From NCBI RefSeq assembly GCF_003073375.1, contig NZ_CP029002.1, positions 606,001 to 670,000 of the forward strand: DNA of 64,000 nt, read 5' to 3'. Within the stretch, counting starts at the first letter, position 1; the number at the start of each line of letters is the position of its first letter. Positions 63,301 through 64,000 of this stretch are shown here, in pieces. The translations under genes were made by a program, and so were the position numbers. The notes below the pieces were generated by a model, which had not been told where the DNA came from, ran no database searches, and worked only from the letters and a program-made list of their open reading frames with translations. Source of the stretch: Lysinibacillus sp. 2017. Lineage in GTDB: Bacteria > Bacillota > Bacilli > Bacillales_A > Planococcaceae.

Positions 63301-64000
63301 TATAGCTCTGTGTTATCACTATTGTATACCGCTTCAACAGATGTACCGTTTACGCTTATATGTGTAATTTTATCTAAATCAACATCATTAGCTGTAATTA
63401 TTGCTAAGTTGTGTGCTGATTTTTTCGCGTTATATAAGCCAGTTGTTGTATTTTGTGATACGACAACAGATGTAGCGCTTGTATCAGCGCCATAAAGAGT
63501 TGAACCTGTTGATGTTGCGTAGTATTTACCATTGTAAGCACGTGCATCAGTTGCCATTGTTGTTGTTAGTTGTGCATCGCTAACTTCATAAGTTACTGGT
63601 GTACTTGTAATTTTTAAGTTGCCGCTTACAGATTCGACTTTAATGTTTACTAATCCAACAATTACGCCATTTTGTTCTAATGCGACAGATGTTGTCCCAA
63701 CTTTTTTTGCGTTAATTGTTAAACCGGCGTTTGTTACTGTTATTTCAGCAACTTCTGGGTCAAATTCGTTTGCAAGTGTAATTGGATTCGTTGTTGTGGA
63801 TAAGCCAATATCAGCAAATTTCAAACTATCAACAGTTGCTTGAGGAGTTGCTAAAATTGTGCCATCTTGTCCGTGTATAACATTAAACGCAACATCTTTT
63901 GTTCCATTTGTAAATGTAATGACTGCATTACCAGCAGTAGCGCCTGCATAAACAATCAGTTTGCCGTTATTAACTTCTGCAAGTACAGCATTTGCATTTG
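60390..64000 (-). CDS. Partial giant surface protein with bacterial Ig-like repeats (5' end outside window)
   Basis: The frame stays open to the right edge of the window. The first possible start inside (TTG 63824) has no RBS, and the codons beyond it ('TGNAVITFTNGTKDVAFNVIHGQDGTILATPQ', in pieces) continue the repeat pattern, so only the C-terminal ~1,200 residues are visible. They are built of repeated ~60-90-residue beta modules of the Big_2-like type: 'AVITFTNGTKDVAFNV', 'AQVTITDGVNTTIVHVLVENQNGKL', 'GSTTMTISDGTSAIQVKVTVTDDNG', 'GVGEETITFTSPNGIQRTFVVKVTPD'. Thr/Val/Ala/Asn-rich, Cys-free in the parts read. No LPXTG or membrane helix at the C-terminus ('FKFVPTNQIKDFPSTP'). An N-terminal signal and SLH anchor would be expected outside the window. 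Likely S-layer or adhesin-like protein and possible SecA2 client (inference). Confidence 0.88.
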   Translation of the reverse strand, partial: NANAVLAEVNNGKLIVYAGATAGNAVITFTNGTKDVAFNVIHGQDGTILATPQATVDSLKFADIGLSTTTNPITLANEFDPEVAEITVTNAGLTINAKKVGTTSVALEQNGVIVGLVNIKVESVSGNLKITSTPVTYEVSDAQLTTTMATDARAYNGKYYATSTGSTLYGADTSATSVVVSQNTTTGLYNAKKSAHNLAIITANDVDLDKITHISVNGTSVEAVYNSDNTELYIYGMNNGTSDVVASNGTQFATIVTKNGATLVTDIARKQLDSNDQLTGAAWTTNFVEIRNNTIYATHAGKGVATTNIGAYNALMNIEITRKSDQTFAIQYDVVDHTFTNNVTVLSGTSIKVDGKRIFAQQVGISTIEVGSEVYTVEVTKNAEGLYNLAISAPVEAEGITATDLGLSTITKTTIAAITGAGVVEASIVTDTDIPANSKVILQAKYAGEAQVTITDGVNTTIVHVLVENQNGKLVLTPTIAKLTLDMTPLTAELTAIEADGIFRVVGTTLFALKEGSKVVPINGELHKLVAKKTNNILLPADEKITMTLLGVVSVPTSSTVLTANANQITAIGFGTETVTIDGTRTFRITVNTDGTILSEELVAEAFDLKNILNASPSELVTTSAVAKIKYIGTTATIEPITVGSTTMTISDGTSAIQVKVTVTDDNGTKRITTEIPSSKFYTGTLGLYPTDITMPNNDVFTSKQGVVKLVNGEITVYPGEIGTSKLIIKDANGKKALYELTVNDDYSYSFAPFKQTVGYDAFKFQPEIIKKVGNAYAKIGVTGLDISFEDTEETIFIVKGDVGYKILTVQAEIDQPNNTFSAKVPKVYEATTVAGEVTNVKGLQVAKDGETSILYADKNTKYPASYTFNGTIYEVVENTDPNVPTEFVATPLSKGASYTSGTFVDGTDVVKFEANEWITKAVGTGMYKVNDNQYIAITVEEDGTNSYIITEAADLFSTMPLPITAGSTLTNAQVIAPNENVYVDGNTVFGSSSEMIAITATLDNKKVLYTGKFDTTPATILKKNILDELGWSILSTNTLNENSSILRIEGNEIYALGVGEETITFTSPNGIQRTFVVKVTPDFDIVFEPVDANTITYVAQEPGEGISEILFTFTMNVSSTVDIVKSNTISDVSVYSNEINIGVTPGITAVNSFTLTFQELSNIPLEFTITIKDVTDITISSSNPLFKFVPTNQIKDFPSTP

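Noticed and set aside
60844-63843. Plus-strand frames opposite the giant Ig-like protein
   Set aside because: Antisense shadows of a Thr/Val-rich gene; no starts with RBS.

Overview
The window reads as a low-GC Gram-positive chromosome of the Solibacillus/Lysinibacillus group (Planococcaceae, Bacillales). The evidence is S-layer-homology (SLH) surface proteins, a secA2-slaP accessory secretion pair, and a stretch with B. subtilis-like order: tagO, an LCP ligase, yvyE, degS-degU, a DegV protein, comFA-comFC, yvyF, flgM, flgN, flgK, flgL, yviE, fliW, csrA, hag. No rRNA, tRNA or CRISPR array was seen.

Layout. 1-5.7 kb: a repeat-built surface protein cut by the window edge, an SLH-CAP protein and an NlpC/P60-SLH hydrolase. 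5.7-10.9 kb: an intergenic repeat cluster holding a small lipoprotein gene and an IS21-family element. 10.9-21.2 kb: an SLH glucosaminidase, a TetR regulator, a second repeat cluster, a CtpA-type protease, brnQ and two more NlpC/P60 proteins. 21.4-24.7 kb: slaP and secA2. 25-30.6 kb: tagO, LCP, yvyE, degS, degU. 30.6-33 kb: the largest repeat cluster. 33-37.3 kb: lipoprotein, DegV, comFA, comFC, yvyF. 37.3-38.5 kb: another repeat cluster, which separates yvyF from flgM. 38.5-47 kb: late flagellar genes, with flgL duplicated, a dead flagellin copy, and an intact hag with a CsrA-type leader hairpin. 47.2-60.3 kb: a flagellin-glycosylation island (Maf transferase plus a legionaminic-acid pathway of the GDP type) ending in two broken genes. 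60.4 kb to the end: a giant Ig-like-repeat surface protein running off the window.

How the genes fit together. SecA2/SlaP would export SLH proteins. TagO and LCP build the wall polymers. The hydrolases (NlpC/P60, glucosaminidase) remodel the wall. DegSU, FlgM, FliW and CsrA tune motility. The leg genes make a CMP-nonulosonic acid that Maf would attach to Hag.

The most unusual structure is a family of about 27 intergenic units of roughly 220-250 bp (called family A here). Each has an ~80-nt near-perfect hairpin followed by a smaller, often terminator-like GGCGCC hairpin. Units stand in tandem, and in all four large clusters the forward copies come first and reverse copies follow. The outer hairpin arms vary with compensatory changes, and the hairpin cores are exchanged between clusters. 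I know of no named element that this matches. A second repeat (family B) occurs three times.
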